This document shows positions 6,962-12,941 of a stretch of DNA of 13,723 nucleotides, piece after piece. The stretch comes from Streptomyces cellulosae (GTDB lineage Bacteria; Actinomycetota; Actinomycetes; Streptomycetales; Streptomycetaceae). The first letter of the stretch is position 1, and the number at the start of each line of letters is the position of its first letter. The stretch spans positions 1 through 13,723 of the forward strand of contig NZ_JOEV01000092.1 in NCBI RefSeq assembly GCF_000721105.1, read 5' to 3'. The position numbers and the translations under genes were made by a program. The notes beneath the pieces were generated by a model. That model had not been told where the DNA came from. It worked only from the letters and a program-made list of their open reading frames with translations, and ran no database searches.

Positions 6962-7164
6962 GGCTCCCGGTGACCACCCCCGAGAACTGGCGGAAGTCGT
7001 CCTACTCCGGCAGCGGCGACGGCAACGCCTGCGTAGAGATCGCAAGCGACCTCACCCGAGTAGCGATACGAGACTCCAAGGATCCTTCCTACGGCACCCT
7101 CTCCTTCCCGCCCCGGGCCTTCGCCGCGTTCGTCGAGGCTCTCAAGCCTGATTCCGCCGTGTGA
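6958..7164 (+). CDS. DUF397 protein
   Basis: A 68-aa protein with the DUF397 signature: WRKSSYSGSGDGNACVEIA near residues 11-29, then VAIRDSKDP and a C-terminal FPPRAFAAFVEALK. It starts with GTG overlapping the XRE stop. In related loci these proteins are small partners or antagonists of the XRE/DUF5753 regulator, which agrees with the coupling. A stem-loop terminator follows 12 nt after the stop. Confidence 0.92.
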   Translation: MRLPVTTPENWRKSSYSGSGDGNACVEIASDLTRVAIRDSKDPSYGTLSFPPRAFAAFVEALKPDSAV

Positions 7165-7175
7165 TCGCCAGTACG

Positions 7176-7201
7176 AACGTCGCCCGTTGGGCGATCGTTT
7201 T
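7176..7201 (+). terminator. Intrinsic terminator after XRE-DUF397 operon
   Basis: TCGCCC (7180-7185), loop GTT, GGGCGA (7189-7194) form a perfect 6-bp stem. AACG on the left can pair with CGTT on the right across one bulged T, and the site ends in TTTT (7198-7201). It lies 12 nt after the DUF397 stop. Confidence 0.65.
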
Positions 7202-7333
7202 GCCGGGTTGACGGTCGTGTCCCGGAGGACTGCGAGGGGGAGGCCGTGTCATCCGCTGCACGCGAGAGTTGGGTTCCCGCGAGATGGCCGACGGATGAGA
7301 CTGCTGCTCATCGGCTGCGTGAGTGGCTTGAGG

Positions 7334-7435
7334 GGGAGGGTGGGCTCGACGCCGTGGGGCTCGACCTGAGCGGTGCGGATCTTTCGTACGGTGACTTCTC
7401 CGAGTCGTGGTTCACCGAGGCGAAGATGGTGCGGG
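7334..7435 (+). repeat. 102-bp direct repeat, copy 1 (pentapeptide segment)
   Basis: This 102-bp stretch appears identical by eye to 10992-11093. It encodes the EGGLDAVGLD, LSGADLSYGD and FSESWFTEAK segments of the pentapeptide protein. The related but diverged stretch in the intact gene is at about 1968-2070. Confidence 0.85.
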
Positions 7436-7513
7436 CGGACCTCAGGGGCGCTGATCTCACGAGCAGTTCTCTGGTGCGAGTCAGTCTGGATGACGCCATC
7501 CTGAGAGCGGGGC

Positions 7514-7597
7514 GGAGGGTATTTCGTCGAGGAATTCATCGACCTGAACGGTGCGATGGTCCGGCTCGGCACGGTGGAGAGCAATCTCGCCGCGTCT
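7514..7597 (+). repeat. 84-bp direct repeat, copy 1 (YFVEEF segment)
   Basis: Matches 12645-12728 with about four mismatches over 84 bases by eye. It encodes YFVEEFIDLNGAMVRLG and then TVESNLAAS in the tail of the second immunity-like gene. Confidence 0.85.
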
Positions 7598-7672
7598 CCA
7601 TTCCTCACACTCGCGCAGGCGATCCTGGACGCCCTGGACGCCGAGGGCGACATCACTACGAACTCGCAGGAA

Positions 7673-7712
7673 TGACACCCCTGTCCGACAGCGAGGGGAC
7701 GTGGCGGGTCGG
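7673..7712 (+). pseudogene. Scar of the start of gene A
   Basis: ATGACACCCCTGTCCGACAG at 7673 closely matches the start of gene A at 3381 (ATGACGCCCCCGTCCGACAG), and MTPLSDSEGTW parallels MTPPSDSKGPW. As at 3381, the ATG overlaps the stop of the preceding immunity-like frame (AATGA). The homology stops after about 13 codons. Confidence 0.6.
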
Positions 7713-7726
7713 ATCACCTACTGCGT

Positions 7727-7842
7727 CGCAGAGGGAAGCTGATCGCCGCCGCGCCAGGCGTCGTGGTCGGTGACGAGGCGGTGGATGTGGGTGATGCCGT
7801 GAGCGGCGAACCAGACCTTCGCTTGAGCCAGGAATGGCGGCG
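7727..7842 (-). pseudogene. IS481-type transposase remnant (integrase core piece)
   Basis: On the minus strand the sequence reads FLAQAKVWFAAHGITHIHRL, followed by VTDHDAWRGGDQ and a stop soon after. This resembles the segment of IS481/IS3-type DDE transposases around the second catalytic Asp, which usually reads VxTDNGxxYRSG. Here TDN has become TDH and the frame ends, so it is a dead fragment of about 38 codons. The stretch on to 7954 holds nothing I recognise. Confidence 0.55.
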
Positions 7843-7954
7843 GCAGCGGATCGCCGGGTGAGCCGGCCCGGGTCGGCCGCGATGAGGCCGAAGGCTTCAG
7901 GTACCGCGCGGAGTGCCGCAGTGGCGCGTAGCCCGGCGCATCCGGATCGCGGGT

Positions 7955-8926
7955 TCATCGCGTGATCGGGGTGGCGCCGGTCGCCGCGATGGACAGTTCC
8001 CACAGCCGTGCGGCTGCGTCGGGGTCGATGGCGTACTCGCGGACGCCGTCGTCGTCCATGGGCTCGGCAGGGGCGGAGATGCGCGCGACGTCGCAGTCCT
8101 CGAGGTAGAGCCCGCCGCGACCGTCGAGGAGCGGAGACGTGGCGGCCCACAGGCCGGTGGCGGCGCCTTGGGAGGGTGTCTTGAAGTCGGCGCCGATCAC
8201 GGTGCCGTGCTCATCCACCCATCCACGTTCGATCTGCTCCTGGAGAGTCATTTCTCGCTGGAGGCCGGTGATTATCTTGCCGGGGTGGAGAGCGAACGCC
8301 CGGACGCCGTCGTTGCGCCCGAGCCTGTCGAGTTGCACGGCGAACAGGGCGTTGGCGGTCTTGGCCTGGCCGTAGGCCAGCCACTTGTCGTAGCCGGTGC
8401 GAAAGTGCGGGTCGTGCCAGCGGATGCCGGTCAGGGTGTGCCCGGCGGAGCTGTTGACGACGACGCGCACACCGCCGCCGGCGGCCAGGAGCGGGTAGAG
8501 CTCGCAGACGAGGGCGAAGTGTCCGAAGTGGTTGACGGCGAGCTGGCCTTCCCAACCCTGTCCGACGCGCCGCTCAGGGGTGGCCATGACGCCGGCGACG
8601 GCCATGAGGAGGTCCAGCCTGTCGACGGAGTCGTTGATCTGTGCGGCGGCGGCGCGCACGCTGTCGAGGTCCGCCAGATCCATGGGAATGACTTCGCAAC
8701 CGTCTACATCCGCGAGAGCGGCGCGGGCGGCCCCGGGCCGGCGTGCTGGAACGATGACCCGGGCCCCCGCGGTCACCAGGCCACGGGTGGTTTCCAGACC
8801 CAGTCCGGAATAGCCCCCGGTCACGACGGCGGTTGCGCCGGAGAGGTCGAGGCCGGCCATGACGTCCTCAACGGTGCTGGTGGCAGAGAAGGGCGAGCCG
8901 ATCGGCTGCTGATCAGTGATGGTCAT
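7955..8926 (-). CDS. SDR-family NAD(P)-dependent oxidoreductase
   Basis: A 323-aa classical/extended short-chain dehydrogenase of the retinol-dehydrogenase/WW-oxidoreductase-like type. The nucleotide-binding TGGYSGLG is at residues 36-43 (TGxxxGxG), with D83 in MDLADL, then NHFGHF at 132-137, the catalytic serine in VNSSAG (159-160), and Y185xxxK189 in AYGQAK. It should be a soluble cytosolic enzyme reducing or oxidising a carbonyl/alcohol; the substrate is unknown. ATG 8926 is chosen although the frame is open to 9019, because the longer form would run into the divergent MerR gene and across its promoter. It is divergent from a MerR regulator and probably its target. The -10-like box ends 7 nt before the ATG, which suggests a leaderless mRNA. 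Confidence 0.92.
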   Translation of the reverse strand: MTITDQQPIGSPFSATSTVEDVMAGLDLSGATAVVTGGYSGLGLETTRGLVTAGARVIVPARRPGAARAALADVDGCEVIPMDLADLDSVRAAAAQINDSVDRLDLLMAVAGVMATPERRVGQGWEGQLAVNHFGHFALVCELYPLLAAGGGVRVVVNSSAGHTLTGIRWHDPHFRTGYDKWLAYGQAKTANALFAVQLDRLGRNDGVRAFALHPGKIITGLQREMTLQEQIERGWVDEHGTVIGADFKTPSQGAATGLWAATSPLLDGRGGLYLEDCDVARISAPAEPMDDDGVREYAIDPDAAARLWELSIAATGATPITR

Positions 8927-8981
8927 GCCGACAACGCTAGGAACTAGAGCGAGGTCTAGATCAAGTCCTAGGCTGTGCCGC
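8927..8981. promoter_or_regulatory. MerR-type operator with two divergent, apparently leaderless promoters
   Basis: The 55-nt gap holds a CTAGA-6-TCTAG inverted repeat (8944-8948 and 8955-8959), flanked by CTAGGA (8937-8942) and TCCTAG (8966-8971). Minus strand: TTGATC (8964-8959), a 19-bp spacer and TAGCGT (8939-8934), then 7 nt to the SDR ATG. A 19-bp spacer is the hallmark of MerR-activated promoters. Plus strand: TAGAGC (8945-8950), an 18-bp spacer and TAGGCT (8969-8974), then 7 nt to the MerR ATG. Neither start has a ribosome-binding site within this space. Confidence 0.6.
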
Positions 8982-9404
8982 ATGGCGACTACCGAAACCC
9001 GTGCGGAGCCACTGAGCATCGGCGAGGTGGCCGAGCGGACCGGACTCAGCGTGCACGCACTGCGCTTCTACGAGCGCGGGGGACTGTTGGTCGGACCGGT
9101 TCAACGCACCGCGGGCGGCCGACGGCGATACACCGCAGTCGATGTCGACTGGCTGCTGATCTGCGTCAAGCTGCGTGAATCCGGCATGCCGCTGGCCGAC
9201 CTCAAACGGTTCGCCGAACTGGTACGGCACGGTCCGGGCAACGAGGCTGAACGGCTCCAGCTCCTCGACGCCCATCAGCAGCGCGTCGAGGCACAGATCC
9301 AGGCACTGGAGGAATGCCGTTCAGTCATCGCCTGGAAAGTCGGCGTCTACGCCGAGTACCTCGCCCGCGGCGAGGCCGACGGACTCTGGGACCCGACGGT
9401 CTGA
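8982..9404 (+). CDS. MerR-family transcriptional regulator
   Basis: A 140-aa protein. The N-terminal winged helix-turn-helix is SIGEVAERTGLSVHALRFYE (residues 12-31), followed by RGGLL and RxxGGRRRYTAxDVDWL, typical of MerR. A coiled dimerisation helix (about 88-118) and a short C-terminal tail ending in WDPTV follow. There are no cysteines placed for metal binding, so it belongs to the general or oxidoreductase-linked MerR group. It starts at ATG 8982; an upstream in-frame GTG/ATG would enter the SDR start region. It likely controls itself and the divergent SDR gene through the palindrome between them. Confidence 0.92.
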   Translation: MATTETRAEPLSIGEVAERTGLSVHALRFYERGGLLVGPVQRTAGGRRRYTAVDVDWLLICVKLRESGMPLADLKRFAELVRHGPGNEAERLQLLDAHQQRVEAQIQALEECRSVIAWKVGVYAEYLARGEADGLWDPTV

Positions 9405-9490
9405 GGCGAGGACGAGCACGGTCGCGCCTTGTCTGCCTGCCGACGCCGTCATCAACGGCAAGGGTCCTACTTATCCTTAAGGGATGAATT

Positions 9491-10132
9491 ATGTCCATGC
9501 TCGCGCGAGCGCCGCATGAATGCGCGTCCTGGTACTGGGACTTGGAGGACTACGCGCCGCCCGGACTGCAATCAGCGCTCACTACCGCCGCGCGGATGTC
9601 CGCCGTACTGGAGAAACATGATCTGTTGAAGCCAGGTGCCTTGGAATGGCACTGGATCGTGCCTGATCTGGGTGGCGCGGTCGGAAAGACGCGTGTGCAG
9701 CTCACGAGGTCACTCGACGATGAGCAGGTGATCCGGCGCATCGAGGCGTTGCGTCCTGTTGGATTTCCGGAGGCGGAGTTCAGCGGGTTCCTCGTTGCGG
9801 GGCTCGGCATGTGGTTCGACGAGCATGGTTCACAGCACCTCGAGTACCGTCTGGTGGAGTTAACGGTCTCCTCGGAACCCTTCGGTCTGTCAGCTGATGT
9901 TTCCGTCTTCCATGACATTTGGGGACCGTTCGACTTCCGTGGCGCGCCTCATCCGGAAGTGCACCGGCAGAATGCTCCGCGGCTTGCTGCCGCGCTGATT
10001 GAGCTGGAGGAACTGCTGGGGGTGGCGGCTGAGCCCGGCGAGTCCAAGTATTTTGGGAGGGCTGTGCGCTATGGGGTGATGGAGCCGGAAGCAGTCGACG
10101 GGCGGGGGCCTGACCTGACTGATCAGCTCTGA
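9491..10132 (+). CDS. Unknown 213-aa protein, possible immunity-like gene
   Basis: I do not recognise this protein. It is soluble and acidic, with aromatic-rich blocks: CASWYWDLEDYAPPGLQSAL near the N-terminus, GALEWHWIVPDLGGAVGKTR, then FLVAGLGMWFDEHG and VFHDIWGPFDFRG. No transmembrane segment, signal peptide or catalytic motif was seen. AAGGGA at 9479-9484 sits 6 nt before ATG 9491. Codon use is less GC-biased than in the MerR and SDR genes beside it, which resembles the toxin tip and pentapeptide gene and hints at transfer. Its neighbours are fragments, so an orphan immunity protein is one reading. A long minus-strand frame overlaps it but looks like a shadow. Confidence 0.72.
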   Translation: MSMLARAPHECASWYWDLEDYAPPGLQSALTTAARMSAVLEKHDLLKPGALEWHWIVPDLGGAVGKTRVQLTRSLDDEQVIRRIEALRPVGFPEAEFSGFLVAGLGMWFDEHGSQHLEYRLVELTVSSEPFGLSADVSVFHDIWGPFDFRGAPHPEVHRQNAPRLAAALIELEELLGVAAEPGESKYFGRAVRYGVMEPEAVDGRGPDLTDQL

Positions 10133-10264
10133 GAGTCGTTCTGTCGGCGTACCGGCGGCAGGCAGGCAAGCGCATCGCGCACTGTCATCGGTTGCCCAGC
10201 CACAGAGAACAGCAGCGAACAGCACTGGCCGAAGGGAGTTATTCCGACCGTGCGCTGTTCCCCG

Positions 10265-10798
10265 TCCTGCTCTCGCTTGCGCCAGCCCGGGCAGCAGTCG
10301 CCCGCCAAGTGACACCGCGCAGGCCCCGAGGGTCAACAACCCGCCGACGAGGAATGTGCCGCGTACGTCGGTGAGTGGCAGGACGAGTTCCCCGAGCGCG
10401 GCGCCCGTCGCGACACCGGCGTTGTAGGCGCCGGAGTTCGCCGCGAGTGCCATATCGGTGCGGCCCGGTGCGCAGTGCAGCATCGCGTTCTGGGTGGTCA
10501 TGAACACCGGTCCGAGGGCACCGCCCGTCAGCACCAGGAACACCACCGATGCCACCGGATCGGCGTCGGCCGCGTACAGGCCGAGCATGCCCACGGCCTG
10601 GGTGGCGACGGCAGTGGCCGGCGCGGCCTGAGGAAAGCGGTCCAGCAACATCCCGGTGATGCTCAACCCGGCCAGGCACGCAACACCGAATGCCACGAAC
10701 AGGGCAGTGATCGTGCTCGGGGAGAACCCGAGGGCACTGGCGCTCTCATCCCGCATCGTTGCAAGGCTGGCCAGGACCGGCTCGAAGGCTGACCACAA
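10265..10798 (-). pseudogene. MFS transporter, C-terminal half only
   Basis: Minus-strand translation gives hydrophobic segments typical of the second half of a 12-TM drug-efflux MFS protein: ITALFVAFGVACLAGLSITG, then VGMLGLYAADADPVASVVFL, a GALGPVFMTTQNAMLHCAPG block, LAANSGAYNAGVATGAALGE and GTFLVGGLLTLGACAVSLGG. The GxxxGPVxxxxQ and NSGAYNxGxAxGA pattern matches chloramphenicol/arabinose-type efflux pumps. The first six TM helices are absent: upstream (above 10798) the sequence changes into an NDH-2 fragment. The frame stays open leftward to 9890, but after GGRLLPGLAQARAG it is not membrane-like. Probably inactive. Confidence 0.75.
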
Positions 10799-10802
10799 CG
10801 CC

Positions 10803-10870
10803 TCACACCGCCGGGTGCGCGCCGCCCAGGTCGACCACGAACCCGAGGTCCTTGTGCCGGTAGGGGCGCG
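10803..10870 (-). pseudogene. Fragment of type II NADH dehydrogenase
   Basis: The minus strand reads RPYRHKDLGFVVDLGGAHPA V and then TGA. This resembles the segment of actinobacterial NAD(P)/FAD-dependent NADH dehydrogenases that follows the FAD site (PYRHKDLGFVVDLGG). Only about 22 codons remain. It abuts the MFS remnant on one side and an inositol-monophosphatase-like remnant on the other. The family call is from memory of the motif. Confidence 0.5.
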
Positions 10871-10991
10871 CCGGGACGTTCCCTACGGATTGACGCGCGC
10901 AGGGCACGTTCGATCTCGCGGTCAGCGTCGGTGACCGGACTTCGGTCCTCCTTGTCCTCGGCGCCCAGGTCAGGTGCGCCGAAGTAACGCC
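10870..10991 (-). pseudogene. Fragment of inositol-monophosphatase/HisN-like gene
   Basis: The minus strand reads RYFGAPDLGAEDKEDRSPVT, then DADREIERALRASIRRERPG, and then loses frame. The KxDxSPVTxADxxxExxxR pattern is the N-terminal substrate/metal-site region of inositol-monophosphatase-family enzymes (HisN or SuhB). Only about 40 codons remain. Confidence 0.55.
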
Positions 10992-11093
10992 GGGAGGGTG
11001 GGCTCGACGCCGTGGGGCTCGACCTGAGCGGTGCGGATCTTTCGTACGGTGACTTCTCCGAGTCGTGGTTCACCGAGGCGAAGATGGTGCGGG
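10992..11093 (+). pseudogene. Third pentapeptide-gene fragment (102-bp repeat, copy 2)
   Basis: Appears identical by eye to 7334-7435 over 102 bases. It encodes the segment around LSGADLSYGD and FSESWFTEAK in frame with ATG 11012, but without the N-terminal 30 codons. At 11094 it joins a different gene. The upstream junction is with the minus-strand inositol-monophosphatase fragment. Confidence 0.85.
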
Positions 11094-11175
11094 GTCGAAC
11101 TGCCGGCGGAGCTTCCGGAGAACCCTTACGAGCCGCTGCTGGTCATGTTCCAGCGGGGGGCCTCTATGTCTTTCG

Positions 11176-12378
11176 TCAAGCGAGGCGTGGGGTTCGGGGT
11201 TCGTAGAAGGTGCCGTCGCGGAGCATCGCGAACAGCACGTTGATCCGCTGGCGGGCCAGGCGGAGAAGTGCCTGGGTGTGGGTCTTGCCGCGGGCCCGGC
11301 ATCGGTCGTAGTAGGTGCGGGAGGCGGGATCGTGCAGGGCGGCGAACGCGGACAGGAACATCGCGCGTTTCAGCTGCCGGTTGCCGCCTCTGGGTGCGTG
11401 TTCGCCGTGGATCGAGGTCCCCGACGACTTGGTCGTGGGGGCAAGACCGGCGTAGGAGGCGAGGTGGGCGGCGGTGGGGAAGCTGGTTGCGTCGCCGACG
11501 GTGACCAGCAAGGTGGCGGCGGTCCTGACCGCGACCCCCGGAATCGAGGTCAGGACCGCGGAAAGAGGGTGAGCCTCCAGCAGCTGCCCGATCTGCGCTT
11601 CCAGGGCTCGTCGCTGTTCGTGGACGGCGGCGAGCGAGCGGGCCAGGGAGGGGATCACGAGGCCGAGGGTGCCGGTTCCCGGGACCACGACGGCCTGCTC
11701 GTCGAGCGCGTCGAAGACCTCGTCGATCAGCCGGGCAGCCATGCGCGGAGCCTTGGGCCGGATCACCTCAACCAGCCTGCGGCGACCGGCCTTTCGCAAG
11801 CTGGCTGGGGATCCGTAGCGTTCCAGCAGCCAGGTGACCGCAGGGTGGTCCAAGCGCGGCCCGAGGACACGTTCCAGGCTGGGATGGAACTGGGTGAGCA
11901 GGCCGCGTATCCGGTTCGAGGTGCGGGTCGCCTCGGCCGCCAGGTCCTGGTCGAAGCCCACCAGCACGGTCAGCTCGGCGGTGATCTCGTCGGTCAGCTG
12001 GAGCGAGCGCAGGGTGTGCGGCATGGTCCGTGCGGCGTCCGCGATCTCCGCGGCGTCCTTCGCGTCGGTCTTTGCCTCGCCCGGGTAGAGATCGGCGATC
12101 CGCCGCATGGACAGGCCGGGCAGGTAGGCGACCTTGCAGCCGGCATCCCGGGCGACCGTCAGGGGCAGGGCGCCGATCGAGGCGGGCTGGTCCACGATGA
12201 CCAGGACGGTGCCGAACTTGGCGGCCAGCTTGTCGAAGACGGCCCGCAGTTTCGGCTCGCTGTTGGGCAGCTGCTTGTCGAAGACCTTCTTCCCGGCCGG
12301 GGTGAGGCCGTGCCCGTGATGGGCACTCTTGCCGACGTCCAGACCGAGGAAGACGCCCACGTCGTCGATGTCGTCCAA
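11176..12378 (-). CDS. IS110-family transposase (DEDD recombinase)
   Basis: A 400-aa protein. The RuvC-like N-terminal domain has FLGLDVGK (D14), VIVDQPAS (D63 where most of the family has Glu) and KTDAKDA (D105, D108). A coiled linker covers roughly 130-270. The C-terminal Transposase_20 domain runs SIPGVAVRTAATLLVTVGDA, then LASYAGLAPTTKSSG (residues 306-320), whose serine region carries the nucleophile in this family. It ends RTYYDRCRARGKTH and a final helix. The TTG at 12378 is chosen: GGAGG lies 5 nt upstream and the length fits the family, while the frame open to 12525 gives an unlike, Arg/Pro-rich extension. It should recombine DNA through a bridge RNA encoded by the element. It looks intact. 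Confidence 0.92.
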   Translation of the reverse strand: MDDIDDVGVFLGLDVGKSAHHGHGLTPAGKKVFDKQLPNSEPKLRAVFDKLAAKFGTVLVIVDQPASIGALPLTVARDAGCKVAYLPGLSMRRIADLYPGEAKTDAKDAAEIADAARTMPHTLRSLQLTDEITAELTVLVGFDQDLAAEATRTSNRIRGLLTQFHPSLERVLGPRLDHPAVTWLLERYGSPASLRKAGRRRLVEVIRPKAPRMAARLIDEVFDALDEQAVVVPGTGTLGLVIPSLARSLAAVHEQRRALEAQIGQLLEAHPLSAVLTSIPGVAVRTAATLLVTVGDATSFPTAAHLASYAGLAPTTKSSGTSIHGEHAPRGGNRQLKRAMFLSAFAALHDPASRTYYDRCRARGKTHTQALLRLARQRINVLFAMLRDGTFYEPRTPRLA

Positions 12379-12640
12379 CCCATCCTCCCGAAAGGGGTTC
12401 GTGCGGTGCTGGCCAGGGCGTTGGCGTGGTATGCGCGCATCCACGTTATGCAGACCTGCCGCCCGCAAGCGGCCGGGCATTGCGCCCGGCCAGGCGGTAG
12501 TCGGACCTCTCATCAGCGTCTCCAACGGCGCCTCTCGGACCAGGTGACACCACCCCCCAGGTCATCGGTTCGACAGGGGGGAACAGTCATGCCGGGCCCG
12601 GAGGCCAGCGGCCCCATTGCGGAACCCCGAAGAACATAAC
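12379..12640 (-). ncRNA. Candidate bridge RNA region of the IS110 element
   Basis: The 262 nt upstream of the transposase have no credible gene but hold two strong inverted repeats. One is GGCCGGGC / GCCCGGCC (12471-12478, 12484-12491), a perfect 8-bp stem with a 5-nt loop. The other is CCCCCC / GGGGGG (12553-12558, 12576-12581), enclosing a 17-nt loop. In the IS110 group this end encodes the bridge RNA, which pairs with donor and target DNA through internal loops. The assignment rests on position and structure; RNA limits are not known. Confidence 0.45.
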
Positions 12641-12644
12641 GGGG

Positions 12645-12728
12645 GGAGGGTATTTCGTCGAGGAATTCATCGACCTGAACGGTGTGATGGTCCGGCTCGG
12701 CGCAGTCGAGAGCAATCTCGCCGCGTCT
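12645..12728 (+). repeat. 84-bp direct repeat, copy 2 (YFVEEF segment)
   Basis: Counterpart of 7514-7597, with about four differences in 84 bases by eye. It begins a few bases after the IS110 right boundary. Confidence 0.85.
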
Positions 12729-12941
12729 CGTCTCCTTTCCTCACGCGCACGCCGGCGATCCTGGACGCCATGGACCGAGGGCGACATCACCTACGACGCG
12801 ACGATCAGTGACGGATGCCCTCGGAGCAATCCGCGTGGAATCGTCCGACGCCGGATCGACGAAGGACAGACGTAGGTTTCTGCCCCACGACGCCGGCGTT
12901 GGCACGCCGGTCCTGGAGGGCCGGATCGCCCCCGCCATGCG

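Larger units (their letters stand above)
7246..7672 (+). pseudogene. Broken pentapeptide gene fused to tail of another immunity-like gene
   Basis: GTG 7246, preceded by GGGGGAGG, opens MSSAARESWVPARW and runs in the pentapeptide frame to LDDAILR at about 7503. This aligns with the intact gene at 1881 but lacks about 25 residues in the repeat region. The sequence then joins another frame reading ERGGGYFVEEFIDLNGAMVR and continuing through a VESNLAASPFLTLAQAILDAL segment to TGA at about 7674. That second part is the C-terminal end of a small unknown protein. A related version lies at 11094-12830, split by an IS110 element. One frame stays open to 7773, but after 7505 it is not protein-like. Confidence 0.75.
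11161..12640 (-). mobile_element. IS110-family insertion sequence
   Basis: The element lies between the two halves of the interrupted gene. It has GGGGGG on both sides (11155-11160 and 12641-12646) and no terminal inverted repeats, as usual for IS110. It is about 1.48 kb. The transposase lies close to one end (15 nt left after its stop) and leaves about 262 nt of non-coding sequence at its upstream end, the arrangement of the IS110 rather than the IS1111 group. The exact ends are uncertain by up to six bases because of the G run. Confidence 0.8.
11094..12830 (+). pseudogene. Small immunity-like gene split by an IS110 insertion
   Basis: Left part (11094-11160): VELPAELPENPYEPLLVMFQ, then RG. 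Right part (12641 on): GGYFVEEFIDLNGVMVRLGA and VESNLAAS, then frameshifted, then EGDITYDATISDG near 12778-12820. Removing the IS110 element and one set of about five G bases gives a G7 run that joins both parts in one frame (QRGGGYF), matching ERGGGYF in the copy at about 7508. The right part also has small indels near 12728-12775 compared with that copy, so the gene had decayed beyond the insertion. The protein family is not recognised; placement next to pentapeptide immunity fragments suggests an immunity-type protein. Confidence 0.7.

Noticed and set aside
7246..7773. Single 175-aa protein starting as pentapeptide protein
   Set aside because: The frame stays open by chance after the fusion point at about 7505. 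The sequence after it is Arg/Gly-rich, and the true homologous frame there is another one.
7913..8947. Long plus-strand open frame of 344 codons
   Set aside because: It lies antisense to the SDR gene, whose motifs and codon use are convincing. Its own translation is Gly/Val-rich without motifs.
9475..9482. CCTTAAGG palindrome ahead of the 213-aa gene as operator
   Set aside because: It is only 8 bp and overlaps the ribosome-binding site; this is expected by chance often enough that no claim is justified.
9890..10264. Leftward extension of the minus-strand MFS frame to 9890
   Set aside because: After GGRLLPGLAQARAG the translation has no membrane character and overlaps the well-supported 213-aa plus-strand gene, so it is a GC-rich open shadow.
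11065..12639. Plus-strand open frame of 524 codons
   Set aside because: It is antisense to the IS110 transposase and spans the IS boundary; it arises from codon bias of the opposite strand.
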